This document shows positions 14,858 through 23,080 of a stretch of DNA of 64,000 bases, piece by piece. Under the pieces are notes generated by a model. That model did no database searches. It had not been told where the DNA came from and saw only the letters and a program-made list of their open reading frames with translations. A program made the translations under genes and the position numbers. Position 1 is the first letter of the stretch, and each line of letters begins with the position of its first letter. Origin of the DNA: Hymenobacter sp. H14-R3 (lineage in GTDB: Bacteria; Bacteroidota; Bacteroidia; Cytophagales; Hymenobacteraceae); assembly GCF_030063445.1 (NCBI RefSeq), contig NZ_JASITD010000003.1, forward strand, positions 62,001 through 126,000. Reading direction: 5' to 3'.

Positions 14858-15727
14858 ATGCACGTAGTTTACCTCGTTTTTGGCCCCAACGCCGCCAACC
14901 ACACGCAGGCGTATTTTTCCATTCTCACGTTTTTGCGGCAGCCGGCGGCGCTGAGCGGCATTACGGTGGTTACCGACCGGCCCGATTTTTATGCTCGGCT
15001 GGGCGCGCGCGTGCGGCGGCTGCCCGTGAGTGCCGCCCTGCTGCGCGAGTGGGAAGGCCCGCACCAGTTCTTTTGGCGCGTCAAGATAAAAGCCCTGGAA
15101 GCCGTGGCCGCCGCCTGCCCCGGCCAGGCCCTGCTCTACCTCGACTCCGATACCTTTTTGGGGGGCCAGGCCACCGACCTGACCCAGGCGCTGGCCGCCA
15201 ACACTGCCCTCATGCACGAGTCCGAGGGGGAGCTGGCGGCCCTGCCCAGCAAAACCGAGCGCCTGATGTGGCAGCAGCTGCGAGGCCGTCCTTGGGAAGG
15301 CATTAGCCTGGCTGGCAACACGTTGATGTGGAATGCCGGCGCGGTGGGCATTCCCGCTGGGCGCACCACGGCGGCCATCGCGCTGGCGCTGCGACTCTGC
15401 GATGCCTGGTGCGCAGCGGGCGTTACGCGGCGGCTCATCGAGCAACTGGCCCTGTCGGTGGCGCTGGCCGAAACCGGGCCACTGGCGGCGGCCAGCGCCA
15501 GCATTGGCCACTACTGGAGCGCCAAGCCCGAGTGGAACCAGCCCATCGCCGCCTTCCTGCTCGCCTCTTTTCTACAAACCCGCCCGGTGGAGGACGAAGT
15601 GGCCGCGCTGGCCGGTTTCGACTTCGGCGCGCAGCCGGTGAAGCAGCGCGTGAAGGCCACCCGCGGCCGCCTCGAAGGCCTGGCCGAGCGGCTGTTCCCC
15701 AATCAGCAGCAGGAGTTTTGGCGGTGA
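14858..15727 (+). CDS. GT-A-type glycosyltransferase-like protein
   Basis: 289 aa from ATG 14858 (MHVVYLVFGPNAANHTQAYF). The N-terminal half looks like a nucleotide-sugar GT-A fold: a start strand, a helix, ITVVTDRPDFY, and the DxD motif in LLYLDSDTFL (about residues 91-100), which binds metal and the sugar nucleotide. MWNAGAVGIP is like the acceptor-side NxGV motif of GT8-like enzymes. No membrane segment is seen, so it is probably cytosolic. The acceptor is unknown. Confidence 0.6.
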   Translation: MHVVYLVFGPNAANHTQAYFSILTFLRQPAALSGITVVTDRPDFYARLGARVRRLPVSAALLREWEGPHQFFWRVKIKALEAVAAACPGQALLYLDSDTFLGGQATDLTQALAANTALMHESEGELAALPSKTERLMWQQLRGRPWEGISLAGNTLMWNAGAVGIPAGRTTAAIALALRLCDAWCAAGVTRRLIEQLALSVALAETGPLAAASASIGHYWSAKPEWNQPIAAFLLASFLQTRPVEDEVAALAGFDFGAQPVKQRVKATRGRLEGLAERLFPNQQQEFWR

Positions 15728-15871
15728 GCCACCCCGGTTGCTCGCCCCAGCCAGCCCCCGCCAATGAGTGAAGAAGTGGTGAGTAATTTTTTAGGTAAAA
15801 TTTTGTTTATCAGCCACTAAACTTTCGCGGGCTTCGCCTATCTTTAAGCAGCACTCCTTTCGCCGCTGCCT

Positions 15872-17599
15872 ATGAACCGCCGAGCTTTCCTCCAACCCAA
15901 GCCGGTTGCGCAGCCCGCGCCCGCTTTTGCCGCCGCCGCGTGGTCTGGCCCCGTTCCGGCCGCCGACCTGCCCGAAACCCTGAGCCCCTACGCCAACCGG
16001 GCGCTGCCGGCCGGCCTGCGCACCACGGCCGCTACGCTGGCCCCGTATGCCGGGCCGTGGGGCCTGCCCCAGGCGTCGCACCTGCTGCGGCGCTGCCTGC
16101 CGGGGCCCACGCGCGGCGAAATGCAGGCCGCCGCGGGCTCCTCGCTGACGGCGGTGCTCACCGGGCTGCTGGCCGCGCCCGCCGCCCCGGCCCCACCCGT
16201 GAGCGTGAGTGCCACCGACACCACCGTGCCCCTGGGCCAAACGTGGGTGGGCCAGGCCTTCGACCAAACGCTGGAGGGCGCGCGCCGCACCTCGCTGCGC
16301 GACTGGTGGCTGGGCCAGCAGCTCACGCAGGGCCCCTCGCTGAGCGAGCAGATGACGCTGTTCTGGCACAACCACTTTGTGATGGAGTTTGGCAACATCG
16401 ACAGTGCGCAGTACGGCTACGAGTACGTGCGGCTGCTGCGCCAGCACGCCCTCGGAAACGTGCGCCAACTCGCTAAGGACGTGACTATTACCCCGGCCAT
16501 GCTGCGCTACCTCAACGGCAACGCCAGCACCGCCACCGCCCCCAACGAGAACTACGGCCGCGAGCTGCTGGAGCTGTTTACGCTAGGTAAGGGGCCGCTC
16601 ATCGGAGCCGGCAACTACACCACCTACACCGAGGCCGACGTGCAGGCCGCCGCCCGGGTGCTCACCGGCTGGCGCGACCAGGCCGCCACCGTGGCCGGCT
16701 ACTTCACGGCCAGCCGCCACGATGCCAGCACCAAGCAGTTTTCGGCCGCCTTTGGCAATGCGCGCATTGCACCCAACGGCGCCAGCGAGTACCAGGATTT
16801 GCTGAACCTCATTTTCCGGCAGCCGGCCACGGCCGCGTTTCTGGTGCGCAAGCTCTACCGCTGGTTTGTGTACTATGTGATTGATGACCAAGTAGAAAGC
16901 GATATTATTCAGCCGCTGGCTACCTTGCTCATTGCCAGCAACTACGAGGTGGTGCCGGTGCTGCGGGCGCTGTTTGGCTCCCAGCATTTTTTTGACGCGG
17001 CCAACGTGGGCTGCCTCATTAAGAGCCCGCTGGCCTTTACCGTGGGCGTGGCGCGGCAGTTTGAGCTGGCGCTGCCGCCGGCCAGCAGCCCGGTGGCGCA
17101 GTATGGCCTCTGGGACTACCTCTACGCACTGGCCAATGTGCAGCAGCAAACCCTCGGCGACCCGCCCAACGTGGCCGGCTGGGCCGCCTACTACCAAACG
17201 CCGCAGTACCACGAGCTGTGGATAAACGCCGTGACGCTGCCCCGCCGCAACCAAACCACCGACCTGCTGCTGGGCACCACCGGCTACACCCGCAACGGGG
17301 CCACCCTGCGGGCCGACCTCGTGGCCTGGGTGCAGGCCCTGCCCGCCGCCACCGCCCAGGATGCCAACCTCGTCATTGCCGAATTTGCGCAGTTGATGGT
17401 GGCCATCGACCTCACGGCGAACCAGTTGGCTTTTCTGAAAAACGCCCTCATCCCCGGCCTGCCCGACTTTGAGTGGACCAGCGAATGGAACCAGTTTTTG
17501 GCCACGCCTACCAATATGGCCAAGCGCGCGGCGGTGGCCAGCAAGCTTTCGGCCATGGCGCGGGCACTGGCCGGCCTGGCCGAGTACCAGCTGAGTTGA
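15872..17599 (+). CDS. DUF1800 domain protein
   Basis: 575 aa from ATG 15872. The family pattern is clear: LLRRCLPGPTRGEMQ, LRDWWLGQQLTQGPSLSEQM, LFWHNHFV, NENYGRELLELFTLGKG, LTGWRD, FLVRKLYRWFV, GDPPNVAGWAAY. DUF1800 proteins are nearly always encoded with a DUF1501 partner, as here (157 bp downstream), and are thought to be exported. The N-terminus MNRRAFLQPKP carries an RRxFL Tat-like motif, but the expected hydrophobic stretch does not follow, so its export route is unclear. The biochemical function of the pair is not established. Confidence 0.9.
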   Translation: MNRRAFLQPKPVAQPAPAFAAAAWSGPVPAADLPETLSPYANRALPAGLRTTAATLAPYAGPWGLPQASHLLRRCLPGPTRGEMQAAAGSSLTAVLTGLLAAPAAPAPPVSVSATDTTVPLGQTWVGQAFDQTLEGARRTSLRDWWLGQQLTQGPSLSEQMTLFWHNHFVMEFGNIDSAQYGYEYVRLLRQHALGNVRQLAKDVTITPAMLRYLNGNASTATAPNENYGRELLELFTLGKGPLIGAGNYTTYTEADVQAAARVLTGWRDQAATVAGYFTASRHDASTKQFSAAFGNARIAPNGASEYQDLLNLIFRQPATAAFLVRKLYRWFVYYVIDDQVESDIIQPLATLLIASNYEVVPVLRALFGSQHFFDAANVGCLIKSPLAFTVGVARQFELALPPASSPVAQYGLWDYLYALANVQQQTLGDPPNVAGWAAYYQTPQYHELWINAVTLPRRNQTTDLLLGTTGYTRNGATLRADLVAWVQALPAATAQDANLVIAEFAQLMVAIDLTANQLAFLKNALIPGLPDFEWTSEWNQFLATPTNMAKRAAVASKLSAMARALAGLAEYQLS

Positions 17600-17607
17600 A
17601 AAACCCG

Positions 17608-17743
17608 GTCATTGCGAGGAGGCACGACGAAGCAATCTTTCCTTGCTGGGCGCGCTAGTTGTTTGGTATCAATTTTTTAGACATTGCTTCGGGCGGCACC
17701 AACGGCAAGGAAGGATTGCTTCGTTGTGCCTCCTCGCAATGAC
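17608..17743. repeat. palindromic intergenic repeat (CATTGCGAGGAGG family)
   Basis: GTCATTGCGAGGAGGCACGA (from 17608) is inverted as TCGTTGTGCCTCCTCGCAAT...GAC (to 17743), ~30-37-bp arms around a ~60-bp centre. This repeat type is widespread in bacterial genomes. It lies between the DUF1800 and DUF1501 genes. Confidence 0.88.
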
Positions 17744-17756
17744 AACACGTACCCCT

Positions 17757-19337
17757 ATGAAACGCCGCGACTTTCTCCAAACTTCCGCCGCGGCCACTAC
17801 GGGCGTGGCTTTGCTCAGCGGCTTCCCCATTGGGGCCTACGGCTACACGGCCGAGCTGGCGGCGCTCACCAACGCTGCCACTGCTACCGATAAGGTGCTG
17901 GTAATCGTGCAGTTGCAGGGCGGAAACGACGGCCTGAACATGATTATTCCCGTGGACCAGTACGCGGCCCTGGCGGCGGCGCGGCCCAGCATCATGCTGC
18001 CCCCGGGCCAGGTGCTGCCCCTCACGGCGGCCACCGGCCTGCACCCGGCCATGGCCACGGCCCAGCAGCTGTTCAAAAACGGCCAGCTGGGCGTGGTGCA
18101 GAGCGTGGGCTACCCCAACCCCAACTTCTCGCACTTCCGGGCCACCGATATCTGGACGTCGGGCTCCAGCTCCGACGTGGTGCTGACCACCGGCTGGGGC
18201 GGGCGCTACCTCGACGGCGAGTTTCCGGGCTTCCCCACCGGCTACCCCAGCCCCCAAAACCCCGACCCGCTGGCCGTGAGCATCGGCTCGGTGGTGAGCA
18301 ACTGCGTGCAGGGGCCGGTGGTGAACATGGGCATGGCCATTGCCAGTACGTCAAGCTTTTACCAGCTACTGAGCGGCGGCGTGGATGCCGCGCCCGCCAC
18401 CCCGGCGGGGCACGAGCTCACGTTTATCCGGCAGGTGGTGAGCCAGACGCAGGTGTACACCACGGCCATTCAGGCGGCGGCGGGCAAGGCCAAAAACCTG
18501 TCGCCCCTCTACCCCGCCGCCGGCCAAAACGCGCTGGCCGACCAGTTCAAGATAGTGGCCCAACTGGTGGCCGGCGGCCTCAGCACCCGCATCTACGTGT
18601 GCCAGCTGGGGGGCTTCGACCTGCACTCGCAGCAGGTGCCCACCACGGGCACCACCACCACGGGCGCGCACGCCACGCTGCTGGGCAAAATCGCCGACGG
18701 CATCAACGCCTTTCAGGACGACCTGCGCCGCCTCGGCGTGCAGGACCGGGTTATCGGGATGACGTTTTCGGAGTTTGGCCGGCGCATCAAAGCCAATTCG
18801 GGCTACGGCACCGACCACGGCGCGGCAGCCCCGCTCATCGTGTTTGGGGCGCAGGCCAACCCGCTGGTGCACGGCCCCAACCCCCAGCTGCCCGCCAACG
18901 CCGGCGTGAATGACAACGTGGCCATGCAGGTGGATTTCCGCAGCGTGTACACGAGCATTCTCAAAGACTGGTTTCAGGTGCCGCAAGCCACGCTCAATCA
19001 GCTCTTTGGCCAGAGCTTCCCCTACGTACCGGTTATCAGGCAGGCGGTGCTGGCTACCACGCCGGGCGCGGCCCCGGTGGTGGGCTTCAGCGTGTACCCC
19101 AACCCGGCGGCGGGCCAGGCCACGGCCCTGTTTGAGAGCCAGGGCGAGGCCGTGCAGCTCAGCTTGTTTGACGGGCTGGGGCGCGAGGTGCGCCGCTACG
19201 TGGCCGGCCGCGCGCTGGGCACCGGCCCGCAGCGCGTGCCGCTCGATGTGCGCGGGCTGGCTCCCAGCACCTACCACTGCGTGGTGCGCGAGGCCAGCCG
19301 CAGCAGCGCGCTCGTGTTGGTGGTAGCGGGTGAGTAA
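17757..19337 (+). CDS. DUF1501 domain protein with Tat signal and T9SS sorting domain
   Basis: The ATG at 17757 gives 526 aa and a Tat-type signal, KRRDFLQTSAAATTGVALLS; the longer frame runs through the palindrome. The sulfatase-like DUF1501 fold shows VLVIVQLQGGNDGLNMIIP near the N-terminus, GGFDLHSQQ, GMTFSEFGRRIKAN and GTDHGAAAPLIVFG. The last ~80 residues, from GFSVYPNPAAGQ, form a type A T9SS C-terminal domain (YPNP start, YHCVV near the end), so the protein is probably surface attached or secreted. It pairs with DUF1800 upstream. Confidence 0.9.
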   Translation: MKRRDFLQTSAAATTGVALLSGFPIGAYGYTAELAALTNAATATDKVLVIVQLQGGNDGLNMIIPVDQYAALAAARPSIMLPPGQVLPLTAATGLHPAMATAQQLFKNGQLGVVQSVGYPNPNFSHFRATDIWTSGSSSDVVLTTGWGGRYLDGEFPGFPTGYPSPQNPDPLAVSIGSVVSNCVQGPVVNMGMAIASTSSFYQLLSGGVDAAPATPAGHELTFIRQVVSQTQVYTTAIQAAAGKAKNLSPLYPAAGQNALADQFKIVAQLVAGGLSTRIYVCQLGGFDLHSQQVPTTGTTTTGAHATLLGKIADGINAFQDDLRRLGVQDRVIGMTFSEFGRRIKANSGYGTDHGAAAPLIVFGAQANPLVHGPNPQLPANAGVNDNVAMQVDFRSVYTSILKDWFQVPQATLNQLFGQSFPYVPVIRQAVLATTPGAAPVVGFSVYPNPAAGQATALFESQGEAVQLSLFDGLGREVRRYVAGRALGTGPQRVPLDVRGLAPSTYHCVVREASRSSALVLVVAGE

Positions 19338-19440
19338 GCAAAATAAGCTGCGCAGGAACACCCACGGGCTTTTTGCGTAGAAGCCTTGCAACGGGCAGCT
19401 GCCCACTTCTTTTGCCAACTCACCCCAACTTGCCTTTCTC

Positions 19441-19680
19441 ATGGCTGACCAGCTTCAACAACTCGATAAAATTGATTTTCAAGACGTTATTCGCACCGTA
19501 GAGAGCGCCGTGAACGTGTTTCAGGGTAAAACCGAGCACATGGACGACCTGCTCAAAAACGGCGGCACCCTGCTGCGCAAAGCCGCCAAGAGATTCACCT
19601 CTACCCAGCTTATTTTGACCGTGGCCGCCGTGGCCGTAGTAGCTATCGTGGTGATAAACCGCGCTATGGAGGAAGAATAG
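19441..19680 (+). CDS. small single-pass membrane protein
   Basis: 79 aa, MADQLQQLDKIDFQDVIRTV at the start. Residues 1-50 are amphipathic and charged; about 55-73 (TQLILTVAAVAVVAIVVIN) is one membrane helix, and the end is acidic (RAMEEE). A strong terminator follows immediately, and GC and codon use match neighbours, so I judge it real. I do not recognise the family. Confidence 0.65.
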   Translation: MADQLQQLDKIDFQDVIRTVESAVNVFQGKTEHMDDLLKNGGTLLRKAAKRFTSTQLILTVAAVAVVAIVVINRAMEEE

Positions 19681-19698
19681 ACGACCTGACGCCACACG

Positions 19699-19733
19699 CA
19701 AAAGCGGCTCTCCCATTCGGGAGAGCCGCTTTT
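19699..19733. terminator. strong intrinsic terminator
   Basis: AAAAGCGGCTCTCCC pairs perfectly with GGGAGAGCCGCTTTT around an ATTC loop, just after the small membrane protein gene. Confidence 0.88.
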
Positions 19734-19860
19734 ATGTTTACAGACAACTACTTGCCTATCAGTATCTTATCGTAAATTCGTAGGAAGTAGGGAGAAAAGT
19801 TGCTTTCGCAGTACCCTGCCAGCGAGGGGCTGCTTTCGCTTGTGCTACCCAGCTTGCGCG

Positions 19861-20910
19861 CTACTCCTGGGCAGCAGCCAGGGCCAGGGGGACGCTGCCC
19901 ACGGGCGGGGCGGCCATTTTGTGCGCCCCCAGGGCCCCCTGCTCGGTGGGCAGCTGGCACACCAGGCCGGCAATGCCCCACAGCTGGAGGTTGCGGCGCA
20001 CGGTTTCGGCGGCCAGCCAGCTATCGAGCTGGCCCACCACCACGCGGTTGAGCGGGCGGCCCGCTACGGTCACGTTTACCACCTCGGCCGGCAGGGCCTG
20101 GTCGAGGGTCAGGATGCGGGCGAGCTGGGCCTGGGCCGTCAGCACGTCGGCAAAGGTGCCGGCCTGCACCACAAAGTGCGACGTGGCAGCGGTATCGAGC
20201 GGCCCGGCCAGCGCCATGGGGGCTAGGGCGCTGGCCGGGGTAGCGGTAGCCGCTACGGCATCGGTCGCTGCTTCGGCCGGGATGGCGGGCAGCAGGTAGG
20301 CCGTGAAGGGGGCCTGGGGGTTGGGGTCGGCTTCCTTCAGGTCAGCGAGGTTGTCGGGGGTTTCGGCGAGGCCCAGCGGCGTGGTGGCGGGCACTACTTC
20401 GGCCACTACGGTGGCGGCGCCGGCCTCGATGAGGCCCAGCGGGCGGGCGGCCACTTCGGCCAGGTCGATGATGCGCTCGTGGCGAAACGGCCCGCGGTCG
20501 CTCACGCGCACCACCACCGTAGCGCCAGTGCTGAGGTTGGTAACCCGCAGGCGGGTGCCGAAGGGCAAGGTTTTGTGCGCGCAAGTGTACTTGAAGCGGT
20601 TGAAGCGCTCGCCGCTGGTCGTTTTCATGCCCTGGAAGTACTTACCATACCACGAGGCCCGGCCCCGCAAAATGGTGGAGTAGCCCTCCTGGGCCGCCGG
20701 AATAACGGTAGGCAGCATCCGCGGAATGTGGGTGCGCCGGTGTAAGTGGCTGGTACGTTGTAGCTTATGCGTACGAGTAGTGTGGTGCAGCTTGTGGGTG
20801 CGGGTGGCACGAGCTGAGGCCGGCAGCGCCAGCCCTGCTCCCAGCGCCAGCCAGCAAAGGCAGCGCAGTAAAACAGCAGAAAAAAGAAAGGGTGGTTGCG
20901 AAAACGTCAT
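19861..20910 (-). CDS. rlpA: RlpA-like protein with DPBB and SPOR domains
   Basis: 349 aa with an N-terminal signal peptide (LLRCLCWLALGAGLALPASA). A His/Arg/Thr-rich segment with repeated THKL follows. The double-psi beta-barrel domain (about 85-170) has GRASWYGKYFQGMKTTSGER, the RlpA signature, plus THLPFGT-like TLPFGTRLRVTN and VRVSDRGPF. The C-terminal ~80 residues (SHFVVQAGTFADVLTAQAQL) are a SPOR domain, which binds denuded peptidoglycan at division sites. RlpA proteins are septal lytic transglycosylases or their relatives. It is divergent from the DUF72 gene. Confidence 0.87.
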   Translation of the reverse strand: MTFSQPPFLFSAVLLRCLCWLALGAGLALPASARATRTHKLHHTTRTHKLQRTSHLHRRTHIPRMLPTVIPAAQEGYSTILRGRASWYGKYFQGMKTTSGERFNRFKYTCAHKTLPFGTRLRVTNLSTGATVVVRVSDRGPFRHERIIDLAEVAARPLGLIEAGAATVVAEVVPATTPLGLAETPDNLADLKEADPNPQAPFTAYLLPAIPAEAATDAVAATATPASALAPMALAGPLDTAATSHFVVQAGTFADVLTAQAQLARILTLDQALPAEVVNVTVAGRPLNRVVVGQLDSWLAAETVRRNLQLWGIAGLVCQLPTEQGALGAHKMAAPPVGSVPLALAAAQE

Positions 20911-21257
20911 CCAGTTTAGTCGATGGTGAACTAACCGAATGTAACCCGGCCTCCGGCAAAAACAATTATGGGTTCTGACCAGCAGGATGAAGATTTATTT
21001 TTAATTGCACTTTTTATAGAAAGCTTGCATTTACCTTACCCAGCTACCCGGGGCTTAACCCACAATTGTGTTTCCTAAAGGCACTTTATGGGTCGTTTTT
21101 GTATTTTTCCGAGGCAGTATCCCGAATTAGATTATCCGACGGGTACAAGATTCGGGGCTGGGGCTGGGGAGGCCAGGCGGGGCCTGTTTGCGGCAGTGCG
21201 CACGCGGTTGTATATCGCGCCCGTGAGAAACGGGATGCTGGCCGTACCTTCGTAGCT
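20911..21257. other. 347-bp intergenic region between divergent rlpA and DUF72 genes
   Basis: It has an AT-rich core at 20985-21060 and no plausible gene. A candidate minus-strand promoter for rlpA is TTG (20965-20963) and TACATTCG (20943-20936) with a 19-bp spacer. On the plus strand TACCTTCG (21245-21252) resembles the -7 box, but no matching -33 box is evident. Confidence 0.45.
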
Positions 21258-22166
21258 ATGGATTTTGGCCGCCTGCCCGACCTGCGCTACGTTGATTTTC
21301 GCCTGCCCCCCGCCCACCCCGATACCGCCCGCGTGCTGGCGCGCACCCCGCCGCCGGCCGCGCCCCGGCTCTACGTAGGCTGCCCCATCTGGACGAACAA
21401 GGAGTGGCTGGGTTCCTACTTTCCGCAGGGGGCCAAGGAGCCCGACTTTCTGAAATACTACGCCCAGCAGTTCAACTCTATCGAGCTGAATACCACCCAC
21501 TACCGCATTCCCGACGCGCCCACTGGGCGGCGCTGGCGCGAGGCCGTGGGGCCGGGTTTCAAGTTTTGCCCCAAGCTGCCGCGTAGCATCAGCCACGAGC
21601 GCGAGCTTTATAATACCGACGAGCTTACCCTGAGCTTTACCCGCGCCGTGCGGGAGCTGGGCGATAACCTGGGTACCTGCTTCTTGCAGCTGCCCCCACA
21701 TTTCGGCCCCGAAAACCTACCTCGCCTCGAACGCTTCCTGCTCGACTGGCCCGCCGAGGTACCGCTGGCCGTGGAGCTGCGCCACCCGCGTTGGTTCTCC
21801 GATAAAGCCCTGGCCGACACGGTGTTCGCCACCCTGGAGGCGCTCGATAAAACCCTGGTAATCACCGATGTGGCCGGCCGGCGCGACGTGCTGCCCCAGC
21901 GCCTCACCACGCCCGTGGCCTTTTTGCGCCTCAACGGCCACGGCCTCATTCCCAGCGACTACGAGCGCGCCGACGCCTGGGCCACCCGCCTGGCCGAGTG
22001 GTACGCCCAGGGCCTGCACACGGCGTATATCTTTATCCATCAGAAAGATGTGCGCCACGCGCCCCTCTGGGCCCAGCACTTCCTGGCCCGCATGCAGGAG
22101 CTAACGGGCATTGCGGTGCCACCGCCGCGCCTGCTGCCGCAGCAGGTGCAGGGTAGCCTGTTTTAG
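21258..22166 (+). CDS. DUF72 (YecE-like) protein
   Basis: The ATG at 21258 gives 302 aa; an upstream frame from 21066 is AT-rich and lacks coding character. DUF72 hallmarks are YVGCPIWTNKEWLGSYFP at about 40, YAQQFNSIELNTTHYRIP, FKFCPKLPRSISHE, LQLPPHFGPENLPRLERFL, VELRHPRWF and TAYIFIHQKDVRHAPLWA. The family has a TIM-barrel fold and no settled function. The gene stands alone and ends in a palindromic intergenic region shared with the convergent DUF1345 gene. Confidence 0.9.
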   Translation: MDFGRLPDLRYVDFRLPPAHPDTARVLARTPPPAAPRLYVGCPIWTNKEWLGSYFPQGAKEPDFLKYYAQQFNSIELNTTHYRIPDAPTGRRWREAVGPGFKFCPKLPRSISHERELYNTDELTLSFTRAVRELGDNLGTCFLQLPPHFGPENLPRLERFLLDWPAEVPLAVELRHPRWFSDKALADTVFATLEALDKTLVITDVAGRRDVLPQRLTTPVAFLRLNGHGLIPSDYERADAWATRLAEWYAQGLHTAYIFIHQKDVRHAPLWAQHFLARMQELTGIAVPPPRLLPQQVQGSLF

Positions 22167-22176
22167 CGCCGTTTGC

Positions 22177-22260
22177 CCTTGCGAGCGTAGCGCGGCAAGC
22201 GCACCAGAACGAGCCGTTTGGGTATCGTTTTGGGGCGCTTGCCGCGCTGCGCCCGCAAGG
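22177..22260. repeat. palindrome between convergent DUF72 and DUF1345 genes
   Basis: CCTTGCGAGCGTAGCGCGGC... (22177 onward) is inverted at the other end as ...GCGCTTGCCGCGCTGCGCCC up to 22260, with two mismatches over 26 bp. It may serve as a bidirectional terminator. Confidence 0.8.
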
Positions 22261-22269
22261 ACAGCTGGC

Positions 22270-22971
22270 TTATAATATACCCGCTACTCCGTTGATAACC
22301 AGGGCTACCAGGGCCGTGTTGAAGACGAACGAGATGAGGCCGTGCAGCAGGGCCAGGCGGCGCAGGCCCCGGCTGCTGATGGCCACGTCGGCGGTTTGGG
22401 CCGTCATGCCTACCACGAAGGCAAAGTAGGCAATATCGAGGTAGTCGGGCTCTTTCTCGTCACCGGGGAAGTCGAGGCCGCCCACGTCGTTGCCATCGGG
22501 GCCGGCGTCGTAGTATATGTGGGCGTAGCGCAGCGTAAACACCGTGTGCACCAGCAGCCACGACGTAGCCACTGCCACGCCGCTCAGGGCAATGTGGCTG
22601 GCCAACTGGCCGGGCGGCAGGCTGTGGGTAGTGCTAAGCAGCAGCACCACGGCCAGTAGGCTGGCCGCCGCTGCCACCAGCACAAACACGAAGCTGAGCA
22701 GCCGGCTCAAATCTTCCTTAGCCGCAATGGCCCGGATGCGGGCGGCATCGGCCATGTTCATGCCGAGCCAGATGAGGGCGAGCGCCGTAATCGCAAAGGC
22801 ATCCCAGCTGATAATAAGGCGAATGAGGCCGGAATAATGCGCCGGGCTAAAGGCCCAGGCCGCCGCACCCACCACGCTGCCCGCCGCCAGGCGCAGCGTG
22901 GCCGGCAAGTGACCCAGGCGGTGCCACAACGAGGCCGAAGTATCAGTTTTTTTCACGCCCCAAATTACCAT
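22270..22971 (-). CDS. DUF1345 family membrane protein
   Basis: The ATG at 22971 (MVIWGVKKTDTSASLWHRL) gives 233 aa; the longer frame overlaps the divergent pncB upstream region. There are five membrane helices, a basic loop NMADAARIRAIAAKEDLSR typical of DUF1345, HTVFTLRYAHIYYD, and the signature LDFPGDEKEPDYLDIAYFAFVVGMTAQTADVAISSRGLRR (residues about 150-190, quoted here in two overlapping family blocks). The function of the family is unknown. Confidence 0.88.
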   Translation of the reverse strand: MVIWGVKKTDTSASLWHRLGHLPATLRLAAGSVVGAAAWAFSPAHYSGLIRLIISWDAFAITALALIWLGMNMADAARIRAIAAKEDLSRLLSFVFVLVAAAASLLAVVLLLSTTHSLPPGQLASHIALSGVAVATSWLLVHTVFTLRYAHIYYDAGPDGNDVGGLDFPGDEKEPDYLDIAYFAFVVGMTAQTADVAISSRGLRRLALLHGLISFVFNTALVALVINGVAGIL

Positions 22972-23080
22972 CTGAGTCGTGGGCCGGCCATGAACCCGCA
23001 CCCCGGCCGCCAACCCACCCGCCCTAACGGCGTAGGATGGAGCCGCTCCCAGTTCCATTTTTTCTGCCTTGCTTTGCCCC

